This document shows positions 36,251-46,211 of a stretch of DNA of 64,000 nt, piece by piece (positions within the stretch are counted from its first letter, which is position 1; every line of letters begins with the position of its first letter). The translations under genes and the position numbers were made by a program. This stretch comes from Polyangiaceae bacterium (GTDB lineage: Bacteria; Myxococcota_A; Polyangia; Polyangiales; Polyangiaceae). Below the pieces are notes generated by a model, which saw only the letters and a list, made by a program, of their open reading frames with translations, ran no database searches and had not been told where the DNA came from. The stretch spans positions 1,674,001-1,738,000 of the forward strand of contig JACKEA010000001.1 in NCBI GenBank assembly GCA_020633235.1, written 5' to 3'.

Positions 36251-38568
36251 CCGCTTCCACTCCGCCTCCCTCGGGGGATCTTGGCGACGGGCTCGCGCGC
36301 GTGGTGGTCTGCTTTCGGTGGCGCGGAGTACTGGCGCGGGGAGATTCTCCAGAAGCTCGAGATGCCCTCGAGGCGCTTTCGGCACGCGCCGAGGCTCTCG
36401 GGGGGCGGATCGTGGCGTGGCACGCCGGTTCCGTCGCTTTCGACTTCGCCGTGGACTCGCTCGAAGACGTGGTCGAGCTGGTGCTCGGAGCGGATGCGCA
36501 CGGGCCCGTGGGCGGCGCGTCGGCGGGGGTTGCCGAGGGCGAGATGGAGAGCGTGGTGGACGCAGGACCCCGCGTGGCGTTGGGCTTCGGGCGGGGGCTC
36601 GCCCGCGCCATGGCGCTGGCGCGCATCGCGCGCAAAGGCGAGGTGCTGGTGGACCCGGCGCTGTCCGCAGTCCGCAGTCAGGAGCTGCTCACTCGCGGCT
36701 CGCGGCTCGGGATGTTGGGGCGCGAGCGAGTGCGCGGCCTGCGCTTGGATCTCAGAAGCCCACTCCGCCCGCGGCATCTGCCGCATCCGGCGTCGTTGCT
36801 GCGGCCGGAATGGGTGGGGCCGCCGCTGGTGGCGGAGCTCGCGCCGAGAACGCTCACCTACGTCGCGGCGCCCAAGGGCGGGGGAGGTAGCCGCGCTCTC
36901 GAAGAGATTGCGGGGCGCCACGCGCAGCGGCCACAGCTGTGGATCCGCCCCAGCGTGGGAGAGCCGTTGGGCGCGCTGCGCCACGCGTTCACCCGCGCTC
37001 GCGAGGCGATCGTAGACGCATCGGAGATCCTCCCGCCGGAGCTGACGGCCACCCTCGACAGCTTGCTGGATGGCGAGGGGCTGGATCTCGATTCCAGTGA
37101 GGCGCTGCTCGGAGGATGGCTCGGAGGCGAGGGCATCGCCGTGGTGGACGACGCCGAACGCGTGGACAGCGACACGCTCGAGGCGCTATCCGCCGCCTGT
37201 GAGCGCGGTGGCATTGCGCTGCTTTCGCGGGTGAGCGTGGACGGTGAGCGCGCGGCGTGCTTCGCATCCTTGCAGTCGAGCACGGTGCGGATTCCCCCGC
37301 TGGCGCCGCATCACGCGGCGCGCTTGGCGGCTGCCTGTTTGGGGGGCGCCTTGGGAGAGCGTGAAGCGGCGCGCTGGGGCAAGCGGGGCGGCGGCTCTCC
37401 CGCCGGGGTGGTCCATGCCGTGGCGGATGCGCTGGAGAGCGGCCTCTTGATTCAGGACGGCGAGACCTGGATTCCGCGGGTGAGCGCCGGTGGGCGCGGG
37501 CGAACGGAGCGACCGAGCCACTGGATCCTGCGCCGCCTCACGCTGCTCGATCGCGCCGAGCGGGACGTGCTCGCGGCCATCGCGGTCTTGGGCGGTGAGG
37601 TGCCCATGGATGCGGTGACGGAGCTTTCGATGCGGGCTACCGGCGGAGCCCCGCCGCCCCACGCGGTGGGCGGTTTGGCGCGCGCGGGTTGGCTCTCGGT
37701 GCACGCCGGCCTGGTGGTGCTGTCGATGGACAGCGTGCGTCAGGTGCTCGCCGAAGCCATGCCGGAGCCCACCCGTGCGCGGGAGAATCGCGTCGCCGCG
37801 GCGGTGATCGGCGAGCGCGCGCGGCCCCTGTGCGCGGTCGCAGCGGGCGTGCACTCGCTCTTGGGAGGCGACGTCGACCGCGCGCTGCCGATGCTTCGAC
37901 GCGGCGCGGCCTCGGCGCGGGCCGCGGGGCTGGCGGTGACGGCGGACGCGCTGGATCGCTTCACGGAGACGGGCGAGCCGGCGCTCATCGCGGGGCGCGG
38001 TCTGTTCGGCGGCGCCATCACGGAGCGCGCGGGGCTGCAGCGATCCGACGTCCCTCCGCCGGGGGATCCCGCGCTGTCCCGGGTGGTGATCACCGGCGCG
38101 CCGGAGCGCCCGATGTTCGGAACCGAAGAGCCGGTCACGGCGTCGCGCTTCGTGCAGGCCATCCGCGATGGAGATCACGCGGCCGTCAGTGAGCTGGCGT
38201 CGGAGGTCCGGGCGGAGGGCGGCGAGCCGCACATCGCGGCGCGCCTCGACGGCATGGCCAGCCTCGCCCGCGGCGAGATCACCGAAGCCCTCGAGCAGCT
38301 GCGGGACGCGAAGCAACTGGCCCAGGGCCTGTCGCCTGCCTATCGCAGTCGCGCAGCGCTCGCGCTCTCCGTGGCGCTGGCCGCGGCGGGGCGGCCGCAG
38401 GACGCGCTGCTCGAAGCGCTGGAGAGCTTGGCCCGGGCGCGAGAAGCCGACGACCGCCAGGGCGAGCACGCCTGCGCCCGCTTCTTGGCGCGGCTCTGCG
38501 AGACGGTCGCGGCGGCGGAAGCCGCCGAGCGCTGGGAGCTCGTAGCGACGGCTACGGCGCCGGGTTAG
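36247..38568 (+). CDS. cyclase/AAA-STAND-like pseudoenzyme with helical repeats
   Basis: A 773-residue protein starting at a TTG (36247) that overlaps the pspA stop. Residues 1-175 look like a degenerate nucleotide-cyclase homology domain (RVVVCFRWRGVLARGDSPEARDALEALSARAEALGGRIV, GLARAMALARIARKGEVLVDP) without obvious metal-binding Asp. The middle (about 200-440) looks like an AAA/STAND ATPase: the Walker A position reads APKGGGGSR (near 208-216) with no Lys-Thr/Ser, while a Walker-B-like GIAVVDDAERVD remains (near 296). C-terminal 600-760 are TPR-like helices. It resembles the adenylate-cyclase/AAA/TPR regulator family but probably does not bind ATP in the usual way. It may regulate PspA by protein contact. 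Confidence 0.7.
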   Translation: MTASTPPPSGDLGDGLARVVVCFRWRGVLARGDSPEARDALEALSARAEALGGRIVAWHAGSVAFDFAVDSLEDVVELVLGADAHGPVGGASAGVAEGEMESVVDAGPRVALGFGRGLARAMALARIARKGEVLVDPALSAVRSQELLTRGSRLGMLGRERVRGLRLDLRSPLRPRHLPHPASLLRPEWVGPPLVAELAPRTLTYVAAPKGGGGSRALEEIAGRHAQRPQLWIRPSVGEPLGALRHAFTRAREAIVDASEILPPELTATLDSLLDGEGLDLDSSEALLGGWLGGEGIAVVDDAERVDSDTLEALSAACERGGIALLSRVSVDGERAACFASLQSSTVRIPPLAPHHAARLAAACLGGALGEREAARWGKRGGGSPAGVVHAVADALESGLLIQDGETWIPRVSAGGRGRTERPSHWILRRLTLLDRAERDVLAAIAVLGGEVPMDAVTELSMRATGGAPPPHAVGGLARAGWLSVHAGLVVLSMDSVRQVLAEAMPEPTRARENRVAAAVIGERARPLCAVAAGVHSLLGGDVDRALPMLRRGAASARAAGLAVTADALDRFTETGEPALIAGRGLFGGAITERAGLQRSDVPPPGDPALSRVVITGAPERPMFGTEEPVTASRFVQAIRDGDHAAVSELASEVRAEGGEPHIAARLDGMASLARGEITEALEQLRDAKQLAQGLSPAYRSRAALALSVALAAAGRPQDALLEALESLARAREADDRQGEHACARFLARLCETVAAAEAAERWELVATATAPG

Positions 38569-39589
38569 CGTCGCCTTCCGCCACCTCGGCCCACGCTTCT
38601 CGCAGAATTTCCGCGACGGCTTCGTACAGGGCTTCGGGGATCTCGTCGCCGATCTCGAGCTCCGAAAGGGCGCGGGCCACGGGAACGTCGCGCACCACCG
38701 GCACGCCGTAGGCGCGCGCCGCGTCCATCATGCGGCGCGCGAGCTCCCCCTCGCCCTTGGCGATCACCCGTGGGGCTTCGTCCTCGTCTTCGCGATACTG
38801 CAGCGCCATCGCCAGGTGCGTGGGGTTCACTACGACCACAGTGGCGTTCTTGACGGCGTTGATGGTGGCGCCGGAGAGCATCTCTTGATGGGCGCGCTTA
38901 CGTGCGGCCTTCATCTCCGGATCGCCTTCGGACTCCTTGTACTCCCGTTTGACCTCGTCCTTGCTCATGCGATGTCGACGCATCCAGGCGTAACGGGTGA
39001 CGAACACGTCCAGCGCGCCCAGCGACAGGCCGACCAACGCGGCGATCCACGCGAGCTTCCGGGTGAGGGCGCCGGCGACGACTCCGGCTGCGGTGAGGGT
39101 GCCGGTGGAGTAGGCCAGGTCCGCTCCGTGATCGAGCAACAGGTCCACCGCCAGGTAGCCGACGACCAGGGCAGCGACCAGGGCGCGGACGATGCCCACG
39201 AAGCGCTGCCAGCCGAACAGATTCTTGATGCCGTTGACGGGATTGGCCCGCGACAGATCCGGGCTCACCTTCTTGAAGGCGACGATGCCGCCGGTCTGCA
39301 CGAAGCCCACGGCCGCGGCTGCCAAGGCTGCGGCCGCCACCAACGGCAGCGAGAGGGTGAGCACGTCCTTGGTCAAAGACCAGGGCGAGAACGCGCGATG
39401 GGGATCCTGGATGGCCGCCACGATCAGCTCGCTGGCGCGGGCGGCAAGAGCGGTGACCGCGGCTGGGGCCAAGGCGACCGCGACCAAGAAACCAAACCCC
39501 TGGATCAAGGCGGAGGAGACGGGACTGTCGCCGTCTTCTCGGGCCTTCTTCAGCTTTCTTGGGGTGGGTTCCTCGGTCTTTTCGCTCAT
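38552..39589 (-). CDS. sctU: SctU/FlhB-type export apparatus switch protein
   Basis: A 345-residue protein of the type III secretion export gate (YscU/FlhB family). It begins MSEKTEEPTPRKLKKAREDG, a hallmark of the family. It has four membrane helices and then a cytoplasmic domain with the autocleavage motif NPTH in VVVVNPTHLAMALQYRED. Conserved GEGELARRMMDAARAYGVPVVRDVPVARAL follows. The cleavage motif and all structural parts are present, so the protein should be functional, but no other type III secretion or flagellar genes are nearby. The 3' end overlaps the convergent STAND-like gene by 17 nt. Confidence 0.95.
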   Translation of the reverse strand: MSEKTEEPTPRKLKKAREDGDSPVSSALIQGFGFLVAVALAPAAVTALAARASELIVAAIQDPHRAFSPWSLTKDVLTLSLPLVAAAALAAAAVGFVQTGGIVAFKKVSPDLSRANPVNGIKNLFGWQRFVGIVRALVAALVVGYLAVDLLLDHGADLAYSTGTLTAAGVVAGALTRKLAWIAALVGLSLGALDVFVTRYAWMRRHRMSKDEVKREYKESEGDPEMKAARKRAHQEMLSGATINAVKNATVVVVNPTHLAMALQYREDEDEAPRVIAKGEGELARRMMDAARAYGVPVVRDVPVARALSELEIGDEIPEALYEAVAEILREAWAEVAEGDANPAP

Positions 39590-39627
39590 GGCGAGCCCGG
39601 TCGGTCAGGGACCGGGAGAGTTTCGCC

Positions 39628-40722
39628 TCAGAGCCCGAATCCCGGAAGGGGGATCGTGAACGGATTGCCGCCGCTCGAGCGCCACTGCGAGGCCGCCTGC
39701 TGGATCACCGGTGTGCGGATCTGCGGCGGCGGATGGGAGCGCTCGAATCCGAACAGCACGTCCACCGGAGAGAACTGATCCAGCCCGGCGAAGAACCGCA
39801 TGGTCAGCAGGCCGCCGCCTTCCGTCCAGTGGTAACCCGGGCGCTTCTTGCCAGCGTTGAGGACGTTGTAGGTGCCGTTCACGTCGGCCGCCAGTTCGTT
39901 GGGCTGATTGAAGACCGGAACCACGCTGGAGAGCACGGCGTTCACCTCGGACGCCGTGACGCCCACGCCGGTAGCGGTGCAGGGGAGATGCCCGAGGTAG
40001 TGATGCGCGAGCTCGTGCCCGAGCACGAACGCGATCTGCTCGTCCAAGATCTCGTGCTGACGGGCGACCTTGCGACCGTCCGTGTCCTGCGTCGGATTGA
40101 AGAAGCCGGCGGCGGGCTCCACGATGGGCGCGCCGGGCTTCTGGTACTTGGCGAGGAACTGGATGTACTGATCGGTCTTGTTGCCGCCGAAGATCTCGTC
40201 CGTGGCCTTGGCGCGAGCGAGATGCGCTTCGATGTTCAAGAGGCCATCGGTGATGGCCATCATCTTCTTGCCGTCCTTGGTGCAGGAGGCAAACGCGTTG
40301 ACCTCCCCCGGACGGTCGTCCACCACCAGCGGGATGCCGGCGACGCGAGATTGCTTCTGGCTGTCGAGCGCTCCGATCAGCTCCTGGATGTCCGCCTGGG
40401 CGCGCCCGCGCAGGAAGTTGATGTCGGTGGCGTTGATCGGATCGTAGGCGACGGGCGGGAGCGGCGCGGTAGTGGTGGGCGCCGCCGTGGGCTGCGGTGC
40501 AGTTTGCGGGGGGTACGGCTGCCCCTGAGGCGGATAGCCCTGCTGGGGCGGGTAGCCCTGCTGCGGGTAGCCCTGCTGACCGCCCGCGTAGTAACCCGGG
40601 GGCGGTTGCTGTTGCTGAGGGTAGCGGGGCTGGGAGCTGGAGGACGTTTCGCAGCCGCTCGCGGTCAGACCGAAAGCCAGCAAAAGTCCGAGGCTTCGCA
40701 CTCGAGACAGGGGGTTCATCAT
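39628..40722 (-). CDS. M48-like zinc metalloprotease lipoprotein
   Basis: About 364 residues from the ATG at 40720-40722, placed after a GGAGGG Shine-Dalgarno. A lipoprotein signal with GLTASGC is followed by a Gln/Pro/Tyr-rich linker (PPPGYYAGGQQGYPQQG and so on) of about 45 residues. The zinc motif HELAHH lies near residue 236 (LGHELAHHYLGH) and the likely third ligand is in NELAADVNGTYNVL, as in M48 peptidases. It is a probable periplasmic or surface-tethered protease for misfolded or surface proteins. It sits between sctU and the calcium antiporter on the minus strand. Confidence 0.85.
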   Translation of the reverse strand: MMNPLSRVRSLGLLLAFGLTASGCETSSSSQPRYPQQQQPPPGYYAGGQQGYPQQGYPPQQGYPPQGQPYPPQTAPQPTAAPTTTAPLPPVAYDPINATDINFLRGRAQADIQELIGALDSQKQSRVAGIPLVVDDRPGEVNAFASCTKDGKKMMAITDGLLNIEAHLARAKATDEIFGGNKTDQYIQFLAKYQKPGAPIVEPAAGFFNPTQDTDGRKVARQHEILDEQIAFVLGHELAHHYLGHLPCTATGVGVTASEVNAVLSSVVPVFNQPNELAADVNGTYNVLNAGKKRPGYHWTEGGGLLTMRFFAGLDQFSPVDVLFGFERSHPPPQIRTPVIQQAASQWRSSGGNPFTIPLPGFGL

Positions 40723-40791
40723 GGCGCGCGCTCCCTCCAATGGACGGACGACGAAGGAGTTTCTTACACGAATGGGAGCATTTTTCACGCG

Positions 40792-41820
40792 TCAGCCCAC
40801 GCCCGCCACCAGCAGGGCCAGGAAGCTCACGTAGATCGCCAGAAACACCCCGCCCTCCCAGCGCGGAATGCGGCGTTGGGCCCGCATGCTGATCACGCAC
40901 AGCACCGTGAGCAGACCCACCACCGCGAGGTCCAGCCGCATGGCGGAGAGGTCGCCGGTGATGGGACGAAGCGCGCTCGCCGTTCCCAGGATCAGAAGCA
41001 CGTTGAAGATGTTCGAGCCCACCACGTTGCCGACGGCGATCTCCGAGTGCCCGCGCATGGCGGCGACCAAGGACGCTGCCAGCTCTGGAAGCGAGGTGCC
41101 GACGGCCACCACCGTGAGGCCCACCACACGCTCCGACATGCCGAGCTGAAGCGCCATTCCGACCGCGCCGGTGACGAACACCTTGCCGCCGACGAGCAGC
41201 ACGCCGAGGCCCAAGAGCGAGAGCAGCGCCAGGCCTATTTTGCTGCCGCCTGCTTCCGGAACGTCCGGGAGCTCTTCGGATTCCGGGCTCGCGCGTCCGG
41301 ACCACTTCAAGGTGGCAATCGTGAACAGGAGGGCGCCGAGCACGAGCAGGATGCCTTCCCAGCGATGGATCTCTCCACCCATCAGGAACACCGGGATGGC
41401 GGCGGTGGCCAAGAGCAGCACCGGCAGCTCGCGACGAAGCAGCGAGCCTTGCACCAGGGGCGGTGCGATGAGCGCGGTGATGCCGAGGATGAGACCGATG
41501 TTGGCGATGTTGGAGCCGACCACGTTGCCCAGGGCGATGTCGCTCTTGCCGTCGAGCGCCGCCACGGTGCTCACCGCCAGCTCCGGAGCGCTGGTGCCGT
41601 AGCTCACCACCGTGAGCCCCACGACCAGCGGGCTCACCCCCAGCATGCGGGCCAGGCCTGCCGCACCACGGACGAGCCACTCCGCGCCGAAATACAGCGC
41701 GACGACCCCCAACACGAGCAGCCCGACGTTAGCAAGCACCTCGGCCCATATCCTGTGAACGCGGCCTCTTGGCAAGTCCCGTGAAGCGAGCGTCAACGGG
41801 CCACCGCGTTTTTTCGACAC
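40792..41820 (-). CDS. Ca2+/Na+ (CaCA) antiporter
   Basis: A 342-residue membrane protein with the two inverted alpha-repeats of the CaCA superfamily: TVVSYGTSAPELAVSTVAALDGKSDIALGNVVGSNIANIGLILG and VVAVGTSLPELAASLVAAMRGHSEIAVGNVVGSNIFNVLLILG. These carry the conserved acidic residues used for Ca2+ and Na+. It has about 10-11 TM segments. The GTG at 41818-41820 gives a 20-residue leader before the first hydrophobic helix, and no Shine-Dalgarno is obvious. An alternative GTG lies near 41739. It is transcribed divergently from the DAACS gene. Confidence 0.92.
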   Translation of the reverse strand: MSKKRGGPLTLASRDLPRGRVHRIWAEVLANVGLLVLGVVALYFGAEWLVRGAAGLARMLGVSPLVVGLTVVSYGTSAPELAVSTVAALDGKSDIALGNVVGSNIANIGLILGITALIAPPLVQGSLLRRELPVLLLATAAIPVFLMGGEIHRWEGILLVLGALLFTIATLKWSGRASPESEELPDVPEAGGSKIGLALLSLLGLGVLLVGGKVFVTGAVGMALQLGMSERVVGLTVVAVGTSLPELAASLVAAMRGHSEIAVGNVVGSNIFNVLLILGTASALRPITGDLSAMRLDLAVVGLLTVLCVISMRAQRRIPRWEGGVFLAIYVSFLALLVAGVG

Positions 41821-41853
41821 GTGGCAACGGTGACGGGGCTCATCGGGTCACGA

Positions 41854-43152
<1,299 letters not shown>

Positions 43153-43154
43153 AC

Positions 43155-44309
43155 ATGGCGCCGAACCGCCCGCTGTTCCACCGCCCGGATCGCCACTACG
43201 TGGCCGGTCACCGGGTGACGCTGCTCAAGAACGGCCGCGAGGCGTACCCCGCGATGCTGTCTGCCATCAACGCGGCACGCCGGCAGGTGCTGCTCGAGAT
43301 GTACTGGTTCGACTCCGGGCGCATTGGGCGTCGCATTGCGCTCGCCCTCGCCGCGGCAGCTCGCCGCGGCGTGGAGGTGGCGCTGCTGTACGATTCCCTC
43401 GGCTCCGTGGAAGCGGAAGGCGAGATGTTCGCTGCGCTCCGGGCCGCCGGCGTCCACGTGGTGGAGTTCAATCCCATCGCGCCCTGGCGTGAGCGTTTCA
43501 ACCTGGAAAAGCTCTCGCGCCGGGATCACCGAAAGATCCTGGTCGTGGACGGTCAGGTCGGCTTCACCGGCGGCATCAACATCTCCGACCTGTGGCTGCC
43601 GGAAGAAGAGGGCGGCGAAGGTTGGCGCGACGACATGGTGCGGGTGGAGGGCCCCGCCGTGGGCGGCTTCGTCGAGATCTTCCGTCGCACCTGGCGCCGC
43701 GAGGGTGGCCATCGCCTGAAGCAGCTCGCTCCCGCGCCGAAGGACGTGCCCATGGCGGGCGCCCAGAGCGTGCGGGTGCTGGGCGAAGCCTTTGCGCGTC
43801 ACCGCCGGGAGATCGTCCGGGCGTACCTGTTTCACATCTACAAGGCGACGGAGCGGGTGTGGATCGCCAACAGCTACTTCGTTCCCGATGGCGTCGTGCT
43901 GCGCGCCCTGGTCCGCGCCGCGCGCCGTGGTGTGGACGTGCGCGTGCTGGTGCCTGGTCGCTCCGACGTGCTGGTGGTGCAGCTCGCCAGCCGTGCCATC
44001 TACGACAAGCTCTTGGCGGCGGGAGTGCGCCTCTTCGAGTGGCAGGGCAACGTGCTCCACTCCAAGACGGCGGTCATCGACGGCAACTGGAGCACCATCG
44101 GCACCTTCAATCTGGACTACCGCTCCTTGCGCTCGAATCTGGAGGTGAACGTCACCATCCTGGACGCCCGCTTTGGGGCGGTCATGGAGCAGTCCTACCT
44201 GAGCGATCTCGAAAACAGCATCGAGGTCGCGCCGCGTGCCAAAACCCTGGTCACGTTGCCGGGCCGGATGCTGGAGAACACCCTCTACAGATTTCGCAAG
44301 CTCCTTTAG
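43155..44309 (+). CDS. phospholipase D superfamily, cardiolipin-synthase-like
   Basis: A 384-residue cytoplasmic or membrane-associated enzyme without the usual N-terminal TM segments of ClsA. Two HKD motifs are complete: HRKILVVD (in SRRDHRKILVVDGQVGFTGGINI) and HSKTAVID (in VLHSKTAVIDGNWSTIGTFNLD). These form one active site that transfers phosphatidyl groups, so it fits ClsB/ClsC-like cardiolipin synthases. The exact acceptor is unknown. It follows the DAACS gene by 2 nt, so one transcript is likely. A dispersed palindromic element lies after the stop. Confidence 0.92.
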   Translation: MAPNRPLFHRPDRHYVAGHRVTLLKNGREAYPAMLSAINAARRQVLLEMYWFDSGRIGRRIALALAAAARRGVEVALLYDSLGSVEAEGEMFAALRAAGVHVVEFNPIAPWRERFNLEKLSRRDHRKILVVDGQVGFTGGINISDLWLPEEEGGEGWRDDMVRVEGPAVGGFVEIFRRTWRREGGHRLKQLAPAPKDVPMAGAQSVRVLGEAFARHRREIVRAYLFHIYKATERVWIANSYFVPDGVVLRALVRAARRGVDVRVLVPGRSDVLVVQLASRAIYDKLLAAGVRLFEWQGNVLHSKTAVIDGNWSTIGTFNLDYRSLRSNLEVNVTILDARFGAVMEQSYLSDLENSIEVAPRAKTLVTLPGRMLENTLYRFRKLL

Positions 44310-44315
44310 ATTGTC

Positions 44316-44360
44316 GGTCCGCCGCGGAAACGTCGCGTCGTGCCCGCGCCGGACCAACAA
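44316..44360. repeat. dispersed palindromic element, complete copy D
   Basis: GGTCCGCCGCGGAA at 44316 and GCGCCGGACCAACAA at 44346-44360 form the whole element. It begins 7 nt after the cardiolipin-synthase-like stop. Its left arm is identical to copies at 13705 and 57324 and its right arm is identical to copies at 26293 and (reversed) 53006. Confidence 0.6.
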
Positions 44361-44416
44361 AAGAACGAGCTGGGCCTTGCAGCGGGGGAGGCAAGGCCGA
44401 AGGATCTGCCGCGACG

Positions 44417-45562
44417 GTGGAGCTTCGCACCCACGCATCCATTTCCGAAGTCGGCGAGGCCGAGTGGGACGCCCTGCTCCGACCGGAGGACCCGCCGTTC
44501 CTGAGCTACGCCTGGCTCCAGACCTTGGAGCAGACGGGGTGCGTGCGACCGGAGCGCGGCTGGGCGCCGCTGCTCTTGACGCTGCACCGGGAAGCGGAGC
44601 TCGTGGCGGCGGCGCCGGCCTACGTGAAGGGCAACAGCGAAGGGGAGTTCGTCTTCGATCACGGTTGGGCGCGCTTTGCGGAGGGACGGCTGCACGTCGA
44701 CTATTACCCGAAGCTCATCGTGGCCGTGCCCTTCACGCCGGCCACCGGCAAGCGCCTGCTCATCCGCGAAGGCGAGGACGAAGACGAGATTGCGGCGGCG
44801 TTTGCCCAGGGGCTCCGGCAGTTGGTGGATCACTTCGAGCTGTCGGGAGCGCACGTGCTGTTTCCGCCCGAGTGGCAGGCGGAGCTACTAGAAGAGCACG
44901 GCCTCTTTTTGCGGCTCGGTGTGCAGTATCACTGGCGGAATGCGGGCTACGGATGCTTCGACGACTTCCTCGGGCGCTTCAACTCCAAGCGAAGAAACGC
45001 CATTCGACGTGAATGCAAGGAGATGGAGAAGCAGGGCACGCGGCTCGAGGTGCTGACGGGGCGGGAGCTCACGTCGGAGCTCGTGGACCACGTGTTCGAG
45101 TTCTATCGCAACACCGTGGAGCGCTTCTACTGGGGTCGGCAGTACCTGAACCGCGCGTTCTTTCACGAAATCGTGGCGCGCATGCCGGACGGCATCCACG
45201 TGGTGCTGGCGCGGGACGCGGGGTCCGGGCGGCCCATCGGCGGCGCGTTCAACCTGCTGTCCGAGACGGCACTCTACGGTCGCTACTGGGGGGCGACGGA
45301 AGAGCGGCCGTTCTTGCACTTCAACGTCTGCTACTACCGCGGCATCGAGGACGCGATCGCGCGGGGGCTGGCGCTGTTCGAGCCGGGAGCGGGGGGCGAG
45401 CACAAGCTCAGCCGCGGCTTCGATCCGGCGGCGACCTACAGCGTGCACCACCTCGCGGATTCTCGCCTGGCACTTGCCGTGAAGGACTTCACCGTGCGCG
45501 AGGCGCAGGAGATCCGACACTTCCTGGAGCAGGAAGCGAAGGTCAGTCGGCGCCTCGGGTGA
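44417..45562 (+). CDS. GNAT/FemAB-like acyltransferase of the DUF482 type
   Basis: A 381-residue protein with a GTG start (44417), the most suitable start after the repeat. It shows two tandem GNAT-like folds: an N-terminal half (WDALLRPEDPPFLSYAWLQTLEQTGCV, then LTLHREAELVAAAPAYVKGNSEGEFVFDHGWA) and a C-terminal half (GRYWGATEERPFLHFNVCYYRGIEDAIARGL, then EHKLSRGFDPAATYSVHHLAD). These match DUF482/PF04339 acyltransferases related to FemAB. Known members add amino acids to the cell wall or act in related acyl transfer. No signal peptide is present. Confidence 0.9.
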   Translation: MELRTHASISEVGEAEWDALLRPEDPPFLSYAWLQTLEQTGCVRPERGWAPLLLTLHREAELVAAAPAYVKGNSEGEFVFDHGWARFAEGRLHVDYYPKLIVAVPFTPATGKRLLIREGEDEDEIAAAFAQGLRQLVDHFELSGAHVLFPPEWQAELLEEHGLFLRLGVQYHWRNAGYGCFDDFLGRFNSKRRNAIRRECKEMEKQGTRLEVLTGRELTSELVDHVFEFYRNTVERFYWGRQYLNRAFFHEIVARMPDGIHVVLARDAGSGRPIGGAFNLLSETALYGRYWGATEERPFLHFNVCYYRGIEDAIARGLALFEPGAGGEHKLSRGFDPAATYSVHHLADSRLALAVKDFTVREAQEIRHFLEQEAKVSRRLG

Positions 45563-46211
45563 GGGGCGTGGACACGAAGCCGTGCCACGTCAGCAGCAAG
45601 AGCGTCGCGGTGCGGGGGCCATCGTGGCGTGGGGACGGCTCGGTCCAGCGTGCGATGGCGCGCCCTTCCAACCACAGGCCGTTGGCGCGACCGAAGAGCG
45701 GCACGCCGAGGCCGCCGGAGAGCTCGAAGCCGCGTTCGTCTCCCAGCGCACCCACCGGCGGCGCGGCCCAGTACGCACCCAGGCCCAGGGAGATGGAGTC
45801 GATGGCGAGATCCACGAAGCCCGGGCCGTCTTCCAAGCCCTGACTCCAGCGTGGAATGAAGGCGGGACGCAGATCCACGCCGAGGGACAGCGCGCGCCTC
45901 ATTCGCGGATGCTCGCCGCCCACGTCCTCGGCGTAACCGAGGGTGACGCCGGCCATGGAGAAGTAGTGCAGCGACAGGCGACCCGCGGCGCGGGTGCTGT
46001 CCCCGTCGATCTCGGCTCCGACGCCGAAGCCCACGTCGAGATCTCCCGAGAAGCGACCGTACACGCCGTCGCCGGACTCGTGCGGTGTATCGCCCACCTC
46101 TCCGGGCAAGCGCGACGTCGTGCGATGGCCGGGGTGCCAGCCCTGGGCGTGCGCCGGCGCGGCGGAGAGCGCCAGCGTCAGAGACACGAGAACCCCCAGC
46201 TGGCGGATCAT
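45543..46211 (-). CDS. outer-membrane beta-barrel-like protein
   Basis: A 222-residue protein with a signal peptide (QLGVLVSLTLALSAAPAHAQ). The ATG at 46209-46211 overlaps the HD-hydrolase stop as ATGA, which defines it. Alternating strands such as GRLSLHYFSMAGVTLGYAEDVGG, IDSISLGLGAYWAAPPVG and LWLEGRAIARWTEPSP suggest a small barrel. No family was recognised. It converges on the FemAB gene, overlapping its 3' end by 20 nt. Confidence 0.8.
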   Translation of the reverse strand: MIRQLGVLVSLTLALSAAPAHAQGWHPGHRTTSRLPGEVGDTPHESGDGVYGRFSGDLDVGFGVGAEIDGDSTRAAGRLSLHYFSMAGVTLGYAEDVGGEHPRMRRALSLGVDLRPAFIPRWSQGLEDGPGFVDLAIDSISLGLGAYWAAPPVGALGDERGFELSGGLGVPLFGRANGLWLEGRAIARWTEPSPRHDGPRTATLLLLTWHGFVSTPLTRGAD

